A stretch of DNA of 64,000 nucleotides, taken from the NCBI GenBank assembly GCA_044867785.1, contig JBIOVM010000116.1, positions 62,001 to 126,000 on the forward strand, written 5' to 3'. Position numbers and translations under genes: made by a program. This document shows, piece by piece, positions 48,685 to 58,114 of this stretch. The DNA comes from DASRDR01 sp044867785 (GTDB taxonomy: Bacteria; Methylomirabilota; Methylomirabilia; Rokubacteriales; DASRDR01). Below the pieces are notes generated by a model. The model was not told the DNA's origin and searched no databases. It saw nothing but the letters and a program-made list of their open reading frames with translations. Position 1 is the stretch's first letter, and the number at the start of each line of letters is the position of its first letter.

Positions 48685-48831
48685 CGGAAGGCCCGGCTGA
48701 GGCGGCGGCGCAAGTGCCCGGAATCGCAGGCGCTGGAAGGACTCTCTGGCACCGCCATTATGAGTCGTTCGTCAATCGTTGCACTGGATCAGCATTGTGA
48801 CAGGCCGAATGTTACGGTTGCGAAACAGGCG

Positions 48832-49254
48832 TCAGATGTCGAGTATCACGCGCGCGCTGACGCGGCCCGCACTCTCCGTGACCTCGAGGCCGTGAAAGGT
48901 CGCGGCCTTCACGAGGGTCCCGCGGGGATGACGGGCGGGATCCACCGGCTCCCCGTGGAGAATGCCGTGAATGAACGCGCCCGTCACCTGGGGCGGCTCC
49001 AGGTCGTGGATGACGAAACCCTCGAGGTCGTGAACGTAGAGGCACTCGTTCAGCCAGTTCACCAGGAGCGCCTCGACCCCGCCGCCTCGGGCGGCGACCT
49101 CGCGGGTCTCCCGGGGCGCGACCGCCTGCGTGGGCACGATCAGGTCGAACACGCCCAGCGCGCACTGCCGGAAGCATCCCGCCAGCGTCTCCGCCCACGC
49201 GTGGACGCCGACGTCCGCCGCCACGTCGAAGTACTCGTAGCCCTCACCGCTCAC
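48832..49254 (-). CDS. Archease family protein
   Basis: 140 aa (PF01951). Seen: GYEYFDVAADVGVHAWAETL, FRQCALGVFDLI, LLVNWLNECLYVHDLEGFV and KAATFHGLEV, the archease pattern with metal-binding acidic/His residues. Archease normally activates the RtcB RNA ligase; no rtcB is in the window. GTG start overlaps the rsmE stop (GTGA). Confidence 0.85.
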   Translation of the reverse strand: MSGEGYEYFDVAADVGVHAWAETLAGCFRQCALGVFDLIVPTQAVAPRETREVAARGGGVEALLVNWLNECLYVHDLEGFVIHDLEPPQVTGAFIHGILHGEPVDPARHPRGTLVKAATFHGLEVTESAGRVSARVILDI

Positions 49255-50066
49255 GGGGGAGCAGCGTCCACGAGGGACTTGGCCGGCCCTCCCAGGTCGC
49301 CGAAGCGGTACTGGGCGAGCGCGAGGGCCACCAGCCCCGCGGACTCGGCGCGGAGTATCCGTGGCCCCAGGCTGACCGGCCGCGCCCCCACCCCCTCGGC
49401 GCGGGCGACCTCCTCCGGCGTGAATCCCCCTTCGGGGCCCACCAGGAGAAGAAGACGCGCGGGCCGGCACGTGGGCGGCGCGGCCTCATCGAGCGTCGGG
49501 CCCCCGCCTTCCCAGCACACCAGGGCGAGATCGTGCCCCTGCGCCTCGCCGACCGCATCGGCGAAGCTCCGGGGCCGCTCGACGATCGGGACCACCACGC
49601 GGCCGCTCTGCTTCACGGCCTCGCGGGCGATACGCTCCCATCGCCGGTGCGGCGCGGCGCCGGGCGCGGGCCGCGCAACCACGCGCGCGGTCTCCATCGG
49701 GACGATGCGCGTCACGCCGAGCTCGGTCGCCTTCTGGACGAGCCAGGCCATCCGATCTCCCTTGAGGATCGCCTGGGCCAGCGTGATCGCGCACGGAGAC
49801 TCGCGGCCGGGTGCGGTCCGCGCCTCGATGCTCCCCCAGGCGCTCCGACCGTCGAGCGCCGCGAGCCGGACGGTGTACAGCTGACCGGTACCGTCCGTCG
49901 CGTCGACCAGGTCTCCGGGCCGCAAGCGGCGCACGAGGCCCAGGTGGCGCGCCTCCTCGGCCTCGAACCGGACGCGATCTCCGCTGACGGCCTCGGGGCG
50001 AACGAACACACGGGGCCGCTGAGCGTCAGACGGCGCGCGCTTGTCCGAGCCGCGGCCCACGCTCAT
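49251..50066 (-). CDS. rsmE: 16S rRNA (uracil1498-N3)-methyltransferase RsmE
   Basis: 271 aa: N-terminal PUA-like domain (RVFVRPEAVSGDRVRF, EEARHLGLVRRLRPGD), C-terminal SPOUT domain with QKATELGVTRIVPMET, REAVKQSGR, LLVGPEGGFTPEEV and LGPRILRAESAGLVALA. ATGA overlap with prmA. Confidence 0.94.
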   Translation of the reverse strand: MSVGRGSDKRAPSDAQRPRVFVRPEAVSGDRVRFEAEEARHLGLVRRLRPGDLVDATDGTGQLYTVRLAALDGRSAWGSIEARTAPGRESPCAITLAQAILKGDRMAWLVQKATELGVTRIVPMETARVVARPAPGAAPHRRWERIAREAVKQSGRVVVPIVERPRSFADAVGEAQGHDLALVCWEGGGPTLDEAAPPTCRPARLLLLVGPEGGFTPEEVARAEGVGARPVSLGPRILRAESAGLVALALAQYRFGDLGGPAKSLVDAAPP

Positions 50067-50977
50067 CCCCCGCGGCGCAGCAGGAGACTGGCCCATCCCT
50101 CGTGCTCGGCGAGCTCGACGAGCCAGCACCCGGTAGCCGCGAACGCCCCGGCCACCGCCGGGACCTCGGCGGCCAGCAGCCCGCCAGCGATCAGCTGGCC
50201 CCCGGGCGCGACCAGGCTCACGAGCCTGGGCGCCAGGGCGACGTGCGCCGCCGCCAGGAGGTTCGCAAGGACGAGCGGAGCCGCCTCCGTCCACGACTCG
50301 ACCGACGCGAGCGTCGCGCGCACTCCTCCCGCCACGCCGTTGCGCCGGGCGTTCTCGGCCGTCGCCGCCACCGCGTCCGGGTCCAGGTCGATCGCATCCA
50401 CGCGCGCGACGCCGAGCCGGGCGGCGGCGATGGCGAGGACGCCCGATCCGCACCCCGCATCGAGGACGTGCGCGACGCGGCCGTCGGCGAGCGCGCGCTC
50501 GAGGAGCTCGAGACAGCTTCGGGTCGAGCCGTGGCCTCCGGTCCCGAACGCGCGCCCGGGTTCGATCAGGACGACCACACGCCCACCGTCGGTGGGCGAG
50601 GCTGGCGCGTCCCACGGCGGGCAGACGAGGAGCCGCCGTCCTACCGGCACCGGCCGGAAGTGGGCCCGCCACGCGTCGGCCCACGGCTGAGGGGCGAGCG
50701 GGGCGACCACGATCTCCGCCGCCGTCCCCGGCACCTCGAGCGCGGCAAGCTCCTCCAGGTAGTGGCGGAGGGCCCCGGTCAGCGCGCCCGCCTCAGCGCC
50801 CGGCGGAAAGAAGGCCCGGAGCGTCGCCCCGGCGGCCGCGGCCTCCTCGACGACGCCGACGGCGCCCAGCTCCCACAGGCGATTCGTGATCACCTCGGCC
50901 ACCTCGGCGGCATCGGCCGCGAGCGTCACGGTCAGCTCCCAGAAGAGCGCAGCCGGGTCGGCGGCCTGCGGCAGCAC
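50063..50977 (-). CDS. prmA: Ribosomal protein L11 methyltransferase
   Basis: Trimethylates L11 using SAM. 304 aa, GTG start: N-terminal L11-binding domain, then APQPWADAWRAHFRP, IEPGRAFGTGGHGSTR, the SAM motif VLDAGCGSGVLAIAAA, DAIDLDPDAVAAT and LVLANLLAAAHVALAP. Followed by rsmE, as in many bacteria. Confidence 0.95.
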   Translation of the reverse strand: MLPQAADPAALFWELTVTLAADAAEVAEVITNRLWELGAVGVVEEAAAAGATLRAFFPPGAEAGALTGALRHYLEELAALEVPGTAAEIVVAPLAPQPWADAWRAHFRPVPVGRRLLVCPPWDAPASPTDGGRVVVLIEPGRAFGTGGHGSTRSCLELLERALADGRVAHVLDAGCGSGVLAIAAARLGVARVDAIDLDPDAVAATAENARRNGVAGGVRATLASVESWTEAAPLVLANLLAAAHVALAPRLVSLVAPGGQLIAGGLLAAEVPAVAGAFAATGCWLVELAEHEGWASLLLRRGG

Positions 50978-51005
50978 GCCCGTAGCCTACCGCCCGGCGA
51001 CGACC

Positions 51006-51018
51006 TTGTCCCGGACAA
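51006..51018. other. Operator-like palindrome between prmA and the channel gene
   Basis: TTGTCC-C-GGACAA, a perfect 6-bp inverted repeat in the divergent intergenic region; could be a protein-binding site. A possible -10 TAGAAT for the channel gene lies at 51067-51072. Confidence 0.3.
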
Positions 51019-51087
51019 TCTCCCGCGGCGGCGCGGCGAAGCTCGGGAACCCCCCGTCCCCTCCTGTAGAATCACCGGCAACCCTCC

Positions 51088-52311
51088 ATGACGTCGGCGA
51101 GATGGCGCGCGCGGGTCGACTGGCTGCTCAGCCCGGCGGAGGCCCCCCGGTTCCCCCAGTGGGTCGCCAGCACCCTGCTCATCGGCCTCATCCTGACGAG
51201 CGCGATCGCGATCGTGCTCGAGACTCTGGAGGATGCCGTCCAGCGGTTCGGCCCCCTGTTCCACCTGATCGAGGCGGTCACGGTCGCGGTGATGGTGGTC
51301 GAGTACCTGCTCCGTCTCTGGGCGGCGCCGGAGCGCGAGGCGATGGGGGCCCGGCGCCCCTGGAGCGCGCGCCGCCGCTACGCCACGTCCTTCGTCGGCA
51401 TCGTCGATCTGATCGCCGCCCTGCCGGCGCTCGCCGCGCTGATCGTCCCGATTCCCGTCGACGCCCTCCGGCTGCTCCGGCTCCTGCGGCTCCTCAAGCT
51501 GGCCCGCTACACGCCGGCCCTCTCCCTCTTCGCCGCCGTGATGCGGAACGAGAGCCGCCCGCTCCTGGCGACCCTGCTGGTCGTCGCGGTGCTCCTCGTC
51601 ATCGAGTCGGCCATCATGTACATGCTCGAGCGTGACGCGCAGCCCAAGGTGTTCGCCAGCATTCCCCACGCGATGTGGTGGGCCATCGTCACGATCGCGA
51701 CCGTCGGGTACGGCGACATCTTCCCCATCACCCCGACCGGTAAGATCTTCGGCGGCGCCATCATGGTCATCGGCATCGCCCTCTTCGCGGTCCCGGCGGG
51801 CATCCTGGCCACCGGCTTCGCGAGCGAGATCCGGAAGCGCGACTTCGTCGTGACCTGGCAGACCGTCGCCAGCGTCCCCCTGTTCAGCGGCCTCGACGCG
51901 TCGCGGATCGCGGAGATCGCGCGGCTCCTCAAGCGCCAGGTCGTGCCGGCTCAGTACGCGGTGGTCCGGCGCAGCGACCCGGCCGACGCCATGTTCTTCA
52001 TCATGGCGGGCGAGGTCCAGGTCGACGTCGCGCCGGCGCCCGTCAAGCTCGGCCGCGGCCAGTACTTCGGCGAGATCGGCCTCATCCGCGACACCGTGCG
52101 CACGGCCACGGTCACCACGCTGAGCGAGTGCCAGCTCCTCTCGCTGGACGTCGCCGATTTCCGCCGCCTCCTCGAGAGCAACCCGAGCCTCAAGGCGACC
52201 ATCACGCGAACCGCGGAGGAGCGCCTCGGTGTCCTCATGGCCGGCCAGCTCAGGACCGGGCAGCCCGTCCCGGCGTCGGACGATCTGCCGTTCGTCGGGC
52301 CGACGGGCTAA
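51088..52311 (+). CDS. Cyclic-nucleotide-binding voltage-gated-like K+ channel
   Basis: 407 aa. Six hydrophobic segments; S4-like basic helix RLLRLLRLLKLAR (about 128-140), pore helix and selectivity filter TVGYGD (205-210), then a cytoplasmic cNMP-binding domain (about 262-380) with FGEIGLIRD and R338-T-A-T (phosphate-binding Arg). Layout is that of MlotiK1-type bacterial CNG channels. The long N-terminal part lacks an extracellular domain. Ligand (cAMP versus cGMP) unknown. Confidence 0.88.
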   Translation: MTSARWRARVDWLLSPAEAPRFPQWVASTLLIGLILTSAIAIVLETLEDAVQRFGPLFHLIEAVTVAVMVVEYLLRLWAAPEREAMGARRPWSARRRYATSFVGIVDLIAALPALAALIVPIPVDALRLLRLLRLLKLARYTPALSLFAAVMRNESRPLLATLLVVAVLLVIESAIMYMLERDAQPKVFASIPHAMWWAIVTIATVGYGDIFPITPTGKIFGGAIMVIGIALFAVPAGILATGFASEIRKRDFVVTWQTVASVPLFSGLDASRIAEIARLLKRQVVPAQYAVVRRSDPADAMFFIMAGEVQVDVAPAPVKLGRGQYFGEIGLIRDTVRTATVTTLSECQLLSLDVADFRRLLESNPSLKATITRTAEERLGVLMAGQLRTGQPVPASDDLPFVGPTG

Positions 52312-52354
52312 GCCGGCCGGCTCCGCGATCTCGTCCACCGATGGATCGGCATCC

Positions 52355-53782
52355 GTGAGCCGGAGCGCGCGATTCGGGCACCGTCGCCGTGGCGGAGCAT
52401 GCGGCGCGACGCGGGGGCGCGGGCTAGGCCCCGGACTGCGCCGCGGGCTGGCGGCGGTCCTGCTCGCCCTCGTCGCGCCGGCCCTGGCCGCCGCCCAGCG
52501 GGTGGATCGCGACCGCGAGATCCGGCCGCTCTATGACCCTCTCCTGGGCATGGACCCGAGCGGCCGAATCCCGAGAGTCCCCCTGCCGGAGGACTTGCCC
52601 AACCCCGACCGCTGGCGCTACATCCCCGAAGGCCGGATCATGCCCGGGAACGTCTTCCAGCGCCTGTTCGTCTCGAGCTTCATCTCGCCGCAGTTCTTCT
52701 TCCGGGAGGACGTCGGGTTCGGCGGCGGGATCGCCATCACCGACATCGACTTCCGCGAGCGGCGGCGCCGTGAGTTCCTGGGAGCGTTCCTCACCTACAC
52801 GACGGAGGGGCAGGAGCGCTACCGGCTCGTCTGGCGCCGCTGGCTCCATCACCGGGAGATTCCCGAAGGCGGCGTCGCCATCGAGGAGCGGAGCTTCGTC
52901 GCGGCCTCGGGCGGCTACCAGCGGACCCTCACGCGTCGCTTTTTCGGGCTCGGGCCCGACACGCCGGAAAGCGCCGAGTCGAGCTTCACGGACGAGATGT
53001 CCGACGCGGGGGCGCGGGCCGATCTCGCGCTGCCCGGGCCCGGCGGCGACTGGATCGTCACGGTCGGCATCCGGGGGGAGCATCACAACCTCGCGCGAGG
53101 CCACGTGTCCGGCGTCCCCAGCACGGACGAGGCGTTCCCCACGCTCTTCGAGGATGCCGACGGCCGGAGCGCCGTCTATCTCACGGGCGGGATCCGGTAC
53201 GACACGCGCGACAGTCAGCACCAGCCCTACGGCGGCTGGCGCGTCGGCCTGGTGGCGGAATCGGCCCCCTGGCAGAGCGACGGCAGCCTGGGGGCGGTCC
53301 TCACGGCGTACGGCAGCATCGTCTTCCCGGTGCCGCCCCTCTTCCACTCGGGCGGCGACGCCCATGAAGAAAACCCGCCGACCGACACGATCGCGCTGGG
53401 CTTCCACGTGGACACGACGGTCGGCGACCTCCCCTTCTACGACCTGCCGAGCCTGGGCGGCGGGTCGACCCTCCGAGGGTACATCGCGAATCGCTTCACG
53501 GACGATTCGGCCTGGCACGCCGTGGCCGAGTACCGCTTCTGGGTGATCCCGCGCGGATTCCGGATCACGCGAACCATCCGGGTCGAGCGGGTCGGACTGG
53601 CGCTCTTCGGTGAGCTGGGGACGGTCGCGCCGAGCCTCGGAGACCTTCCCACCGCCACCGTCCACGCGAGCTACGGCGTCGGCCTCCGGATCTCGCTCGA
53701 GCGGGTGGCCATGTTCCGGACGGACCTCGGATTCTCGGACGAGGGCATGAACCTGACGATCGGGTTCGGCCTGAGCTTCTGA
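52355..53782 (+). CDS. Omp85/BamA-like outer-membrane beta-barrel protein
   Basis: 475 aa from GTG. Arg-rich N-terminus followed by a signal peptide ending PALAAAQ; then alternating hydrophobic strands, a bacterial-surface-antigen type stretch (GGGIAITDIDFRERRRREF, SLGGGSTLRGYIANRFTDD, VEYRFWVIPRG) and a C-terminal Phe in FGLSF expected for barrel insertion. No POTRA repeats are evident (too short). Probably a patatin/surface-antigen-like D15 domain protein of unknown cargo. Confidence 0.75.
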   Translation: MSRSARFGHRRRGGACGATRGRGLGPGLRRGLAAVLLALVAPALAAAQRVDRDREIRPLYDPLLGMDPSGRIPRVPLPEDLPNPDRWRYIPEGRIMPGNVFQRLFVSSFISPQFFFREDVGFGGGIAITDIDFRERRRREFLGAFLTYTTEGQERYRLVWRRWLHHREIPEGGVAIEERSFVAASGGYQRTLTRRFFGLGPDTPESAESSFTDEMSDAGARADLALPGPGGDWIVTVGIRGEHHNLARGHVSGVPSTDEAFPTLFEDADGRSAVYLTGGIRYDTRDSQHQPYGGWRVGLVAESAPWQSDGSLGAVLTAYGSIVFPVPPLFHSGGDAHEENPPTDTIALGFHVDTTVGDLPFYDLPSLGGGSTLRGYIANRFTDDSAWHAVAEYRFWVIPRGFRITRTIRVERVGLALFGELGTVAPSLGDLPTATVHASYGVGLRISLERVAMFRTDLGFSDEGMNLTIGFGLSF

Positions 53783-53872
53783 CCGCTCGCCTCCCCTTAC
53801 CCCGCCCGGACCCTTCTGCTACCCTAGGCCGCACGCACGCATGGCCACGCCCACGCGATCCGGCACCGAGCC

Positions 53873-54235
53873 ATGGAGATCCTGAGCGCTCGCCACGGCG
53901 ACACGCTCGTCCTGAGCCCGCACGGGCGCATCGACCACGCCGGTGCCGAGGGCTTCAAGACGGCGCTGGCGCCTCATCTCGCCGAATCGGGGCCCGGGCG
54001 CCCGATCGTGCTCGATCTCGGCGCGGTCGACTACATCGCCAGCATCGGTCTCCGCGTCCTCATGCTCGCCTCCCGACAGGCCCGCGCCCAGGGCGGGACC
54101 GTCGCCGTCGCCGCGCTCCAGCCGCTGGTGAAGGAGATCTTCGAGATCAGCAAGTTCACCCTGGTGTTCCCCTGCTTCCCGACCGTGGCCGCGGCGCTCG
54201 CCGCCCCGCCGGGGCCGGGCGCGGGGGCGCGATGA
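53873..54235 (+). CDS. STAS-domain anti-sigma factor antagonist
   Basis: 120 aa single STAS domain (SpoIIAA/RsbV-like). Seen: VLSPHGRIDHAGAEGF, PIVLDLGAVDYIASIGLRVLM with Ser57 in the phosphorylation position (the preceding Asp of the usual DSSGL is Ala56), and QPLVKEIFEISKF. Works by partner switching with a serine kinase; a matching RsbW-like kinase lies at 58.6 kb and a SpoIIE phosphatase in between. Confidence 0.87.
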   Translation: MEILSARHGDTLVLSPHGRIDHAGAEGFKTALAPHLAESGPGRPIVLDLGAVDYIASIGLRVLMLASRQARAQGGTVAVAALQPLVKEIFEISKFTLVFPCFPTVAAALAAPPGPGAGAR

Positions 54236-54269
54236 CCCGCGCGACGCGTCGTCCGTCCGGGCGGCCCTG

Positions 54270-55229
54270 ATGCTGATCCGCTTCTGGGGCACCCGCGGCT
54301 CACTCCCGGCGCCGCTGGGCACGATCGGCCTGCGTCAGAAGCTCGTCCGGGCGCTCTTCGGGGCGGCCGGCCGGCGGCTCGACTCCGAGGAGGCGGCCCA
54401 GCGCTACGTCGAGCGGGAGCTGGACTTCGAGACCTCCCACACGTTCGGCGGCAACACCTCGTGTGTCCAGATCGAGGGACGCGGCGACGAGTACGTCATC
54501 TGCGACCTCGGATCCGGCGCCCGGGAGTTCGGGCTCAGCGCCATGGCCGCCCGCCGGCCGGGCACGCCGCAGGTCTTCAACGTCTTCATGTCGCACCTCC
54601 ACTGGGACCACATTCAGGGCTTCCCCTTCTTCGTCCCCGCCTACATCCCAGGCAACCGGATCCGCATCCACGGCTGCCACGAGGAGCTGGAGGCGGCGTT
54701 CCACCGCCAGCACGGCGCGCCGAGCTTCCCGGTGGATTTCGGCCAGCTGGGATCGACGATCGAGTTCGTCCGGCTGGTTCCCGGCGAGTCCTACGAGGTC
54801 GCGGGACTCCGGGTGACCGCGAAGCGGCAGTTTCACTCGGGCGACTCGTATGCGTACCGGTTCGAGCGCGACGGCAAGGTCGTGATCTACTCCACCGATT
54901 CCGAGCACAAGCTCGACGACGCCGCGACCGCCGAGGCGTTCGCCGACTTCTTCCGCGACGCCGACCTCGTCATCTTCGACGCGATGTACTCCCTGGCCGA
55001 CGCGTTCTCGATCAAGGAGGACTGGGGCCACTCGAGCAACGTCGTCGGCGTGGAGCTCTGCCAGATGGCCGGCGTCCGGCACCTCTGTCTCTTCCATCAC
55101 GAGCCGGCCCACGACGACGAGCGGTTGACCGCCATCTGGCGCGAGGCGGAGCGCCTCGAAGAGCTGACGCGGGGTGAGCGCCCGCTCCGCATCACGGCCG
55201 CCTACGACGGGCTCGAGCTCCGGGTCTGA
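54270..55229 (+). CDS. Metallo-beta-lactamase-fold hydrolase
   Basis: 319 aa. Starts LIRFWGTRGSLPAP, then TFGGNTSCVQIEG, ICDLGSGAREFG, metal motif SHLHWDHIQGFPFF, HSGDSYAYRF, YSTDSEHK and HHEPAHDD. This is the phosphodiesterase/PqqB-like MBL subgroup often near GGDEF, cyclase or phosphatase genes. Substrate unknown; positioned between STAS and the CHASE2-SpoIIE gene. Confidence 0.85.
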   Translation: MLIRFWGTRGSLPAPLGTIGLRQKLVRALFGAAGRRLDSEEAAQRYVERELDFETSHTFGGNTSCVQIEGRGDEYVICDLGSGAREFGLSAMAARRPGTPQVFNVFMSHLHWDHIQGFPFFVPAYIPGNRIRIHGCHEELEAAFHRQHGAPSFPVDFGQLGSTIEFVRLVPGESYEVAGLRVTAKRQFHSGDSYAYRFERDGKVVIYSTDSEHKLDDAATAEAFADFFRDADLVIFDAMYSLADAFSIKEDWGHSSNVVGVELCQMAGVRHLCLFHHEPAHDDERLTAIWREAERLEELTRGERPLRITAAYDGLELRV

Positions 55230-55254
55230 CGGCCCCGAGCGCGGGCGCGAGCGC

Positions 55255-57459
55255 GTGGCGACCGAGGGCGCGCCCGGAGGGGCTGCGCGCATCCCGCCCA
55301 CGGGGCGCGAGGATCCCACGCCCGCGCGACGGGGGGCGGCCTGGCTTCGCCGGGAGCGCATGGTGTCTGCGCTCGCGCTCCTCGTCCTCACGGGCCTGCT
55401 CCTCGGTCGGGGCCCCGACGCCCGGCTGCGCGGCATCTGGTCCGACCTCTGCCAGCGGCTCGAGCCGCGCGCCCGGATCTCGGAGCCGGCGGTCATCGTG
55501 GCCGTGGACGACCGAAGCCTCCGGCGGTACGGCCAGTGGCCCTGGCCTCGTCAGCTCTTGGCCGAGCTCGTCGACCGGGTCCGAGGGGCCAAGCCTGCGG
55601 CGATCGGCCTGAACCTCCTGTTCCCCGAGGCGGACGGCTTCTCGGGCGAGAGCCTCGTGGCGCGGCTCCCCGGCCTCGGCGAGCGCACGGCGGCGTTGGT
55701 GGCGTCGCTGCCCGACGGCGACCAGGTGCTCGGTCAAGCCCTGGTGGGCGCGCCGAGCGTGATCGGACTGGCCGGCCTCGACGGGCCGGCCGCCGGCGTG
55801 ACTCCGGGTCGCTTCACGCCGGCCGTGGTTCGCGGCGACGATCCGGTGGCGTGGATCCGCCGCTATCGGAGCGCGCTCCGGAGCGTCCCCCCCATCGACG
55901 AAGCCGCCGCGGGGCGCGCGCTGCTGAGCGCCGCCGACGCCGGCGCCGGTGTCGTCCGCCGGCTGCCGCTGGTGGCCGCCGTCGGCGACACGATGGTCCC
56001 CGGCCTGGGGATCGAGATGATCCGGATCGCGGCCGGGGCGCCGGCATTCTCCGTCCGGAGTGACCGGAGCGGCGTGCGCGCCGTGGGAGCCGGGGACGTC
56101 TGGATCCCCGCCGAATCCGACGGGACCATGTGGATCCATTTCACGCCGCACGACGAGGACCGGTTCATCTCGGCGGCGACCGTCTTCGCGGGCAATGTTC
56201 CCCGGGAGCGGTTCGAGCGGAAGCTGGTCCTCGTCGGGGTGACCGCGCTGGGAGTCGGGGATCAGCATCTCACGCCGCTGGGCGAGTGGATTCCCGGCGT
56301 CGAGGTGCACGCTCAGGCGCTGGAGAACATGTTCGACGGCCGCGCGCTGGTGCGGCCGCGTTGGGCGGCGTGGGCCGAGGCCCTGGGCCTCATGCTGGCC
56401 GGCGCGCTCGTGATCGTCCTCACCCCGGTGATGGGTGGTGGCCGCGCTGCCCTCCTGGCCCTCGGCCTCGGAGTCGGGCTCTTGGGCGGGAGCTTCGCGA
56501 TGTACCGCCAGCTCGGCTGGCTCCTGGACGGCCTGACGCCGGCGCTCGGCCTGGGGCTCGTCTACACCGCGACCCTCGGCGGCGCCCTGGCCGAGGCCGA
56601 TCGGCAGCGGCGAGCGCTCCGGCAGCGGCTTCAAGAGGAGCGCGAGGCCGCGGCCCGGCTCGCCGGCGAGCTTGAGGCCGCCCGGCGCATCCAGCTCGGG
56701 CTCCTCCCGCGGCCCGAGTCGGCGTTCCCCGGCGAAGGGCGATTCCGCGTCTCGGCGGTGATGGAGCCGGCGCGTGTGGTCGGCGGGGACCTGTTCGACT
56801 TCTTCCTCCTCGACGGAGACCGGCTCCTGTTCCTGGTGGGCGACGTGTCGGGCAAGGGGCTGCCCGCGAGCCTGTTCATGGCCGCGACGAAGGCGTTCTA
56901 CCGGAGCATCGCGATGCGCCACGCCGCCGAGCTCGCCGCGACCATGCGAGAGGCGAATGCCGAGCTAGGCCGGGACAACCCGGAGGCCTTCTTCGTGACC
57001 TTGGCCGCGGTCGTCCTCGACGTGAACACGGGACGACTGTGGCACTGCAATGCGGGGCACGAGGCGCCGTGGCTCGTCCGGCCGGGGACCCGCGAGATCG
57101 AGCGTCTGGAGGGCGGCGGCGGCCCTCCGCTCTGCGTCCTCGACGACTTCCCCTATGAGACGGCCGCCGCGCGGCTCCAGCCCGGCGAGACCGTGCTCCT
57201 GGTCACGGATGGCGTCACCGAGGCGGACGGCCCGCGCGGGGACCTCTTCGGCACTCCGCGCGTCACGGCGATCCTGGCGGGCGCCGCCCAGACGCCGGCG
57301 CGCGCGGAGCCCGCGCGACTGGTTGCCGACCTGGTGGGCGCCTTGCGCGCATTCCGCGGGCCGGTCGAGCCGGCCGACGACGTCACGCTCCTGGCCGTCC
57401 AGTGGCTCGGCCCGGCCGGGACGTCCGAGCCCGCCGGCGCCACCCTCAACGCACGGTGA
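55255..57459 (+). CDS. CHASE2 sensor - SpoIIE-type PP2C phosphatase
   Basis: 734 aa from GTG at 55255 (after the MBL stop). Single N-terminal TM, extracytoplasmic CHASE2 domain (about 55-380: IVAVDDRSLRRYGQWPWPR, IHFTPHDEDRF, VLVGVTALGVGD), three TMs, coiled coil, then PP2C/SpoIIE domain with GGDLFDFF, GDVSGKGLPASLFM, CNAGHEAP, LLVTDGVTEAD and DDVTLL (all metal-site motifs intact). It should dephosphorylate the STAS antagonist in response to an external signal. The frame is open further upstream inside the MBL gene. Confidence 0.88.
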   Translation: MATEGAPGGAARIPPTGREDPTPARRGAAWLRRERMVSALALLVLTGLLLGRGPDARLRGIWSDLCQRLEPRARISEPAVIVAVDDRSLRRYGQWPWPRQLLAELVDRVRGAKPAAIGLNLLFPEADGFSGESLVARLPGLGERTAALVASLPDGDQVLGQALVGAPSVIGLAGLDGPAAGVTPGRFTPAVVRGDDPVAWIRRYRSALRSVPPIDEAAAGRALLSAADAGAGVVRRLPLVAAVGDTMVPGLGIEMIRIAAGAPAFSVRSDRSGVRAVGAGDVWIPAESDGTMWIHFTPHDEDRFISAATVFAGNVPRERFERKLVLVGVTALGVGDQHLTPLGEWIPGVEVHAQALENMFDGRALVRPRWAAWAEALGLMLAGALVIVLTPVMGGGRAALLALGLGVGLLGGSFAMYRQLGWLLDGLTPALGLGLVYTATLGGALAEADRQRRALRQRLQEEREAAARLAGELEAARRIQLGLLPRPESAFPGEGRFRVSAVMEPARVVGGDLFDFFLLDGDRLLFLVGDVSGKGLPASLFMAATKAFYRSIAMRHAAELAATMREANAELGRDNPEAFFVTLAAVVLDVNTGRLWHCNAGHEAPWLVRPGTREIERLEGGGGPPLCVLDDFPYETAAARLQPGETVLLVTDGVTEADGPRGDLFGTPRVTAILAGAAQTPARAEPARLVADLVGALRAFRGPVEPADDVTLLAVQWLGPAGTSEPAGATLNAR

Positions 57460-58114
57460 TCTCGACGCGCCTGTTTCGAGGCTCGGCCACGCCATCCGGC
57501 GTCGGCACCAAGAGCTCGCGCTTGCCTCGGCCCACGGCCGTGATCCGGTCGGACGGGATGCCCCGGGCGACCAGGAGCGCGCTGACCCGCTCGGCGCGCC
57601 GGAGCGAGAGCGCATCGTTGTACTGGTCCGTTCCAACGGCGTCGGTGTGGCCCGCCACAGTCAGCTCCGGCGCCGGCCGGGTCGCGATCGCGCGGAGGAC
57701 CTCCTCCACGAGCGCCTGGGACTCGGGCGTGAACTGGTCGGTCGCCTCGACGAAGTAGAGGATGAACGTGACGGGCCGGGGCGGCGCGATCGCGAGCGCG
57801 GCGGCGAAGACCGCCTGCACCTCGTCGGGCGTCGCCCGTCCCGCCTCGAGCCCGCCCGCGCCGGTGCGCGCGCTCGCGTACGCGGTATCCAGCACGATCT
57901 CGCGCCCGCCTTCCTGGACGACGACGGCTCCCGGCGCGCTCCCCTGGCGGGGCAGGAGCACGATGAGGTCGGCGCGCGGTGGGGGTGTCGGCGGAGGCGG
58001 CGCCGGAGCCGGCGGCGGGACGCGGGGGGCCGCGCACCCGGCCAGAAGGGTGCCCGCGAGGATGAAGCCGGAGAGGAGCCGCCGCCCGCCGCTACGGCGA
58101 GCCGTCGCTCGCAC
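57446..58114 (-). CDS. OmpA-family peptidoglycan-associated lipoprotein
   Basis: 222 aa, GTG start; lipobox LLAGCAAP at residues 23-30, Pro-rich linker, and C-terminal OmpA domain with VAGHTDAVGTDQYNDALSLRRAERV, LVARGIPSDRI and NRRVEI. It overlaps the 3' end of the CHASE2 gene by 14 bases on the opposite strand and follows fecR-like gene with a 23-base overlap. Confidence 0.88.
   Translation of the reverse strand: MRATARRSGGRRLLSGFILAGTLLAGCAAPRVPPPAPAPPPPTPPPRADLIVLLPRQGSAPGAVVVQEGGREIVLDTAYASARTGAGGLEAGRATPDEVQAVFAAALAIAPPRPVTFILYFVEATDQFTPESQALVEEVLRAIATRPAPELTVAGHTDAVGTDQYNDALSLRRAERVSALLVARGIPSDRITAVGRGKRELLVPTPDGVAEPRNRRVEITVR

Noticed and set aside
48810..48827. Imperfect palindrome TGTTACG...CGAAACA as an operator
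   Set aside because: One mismatched pair in each arm and location downstream of archease; too weak to call.
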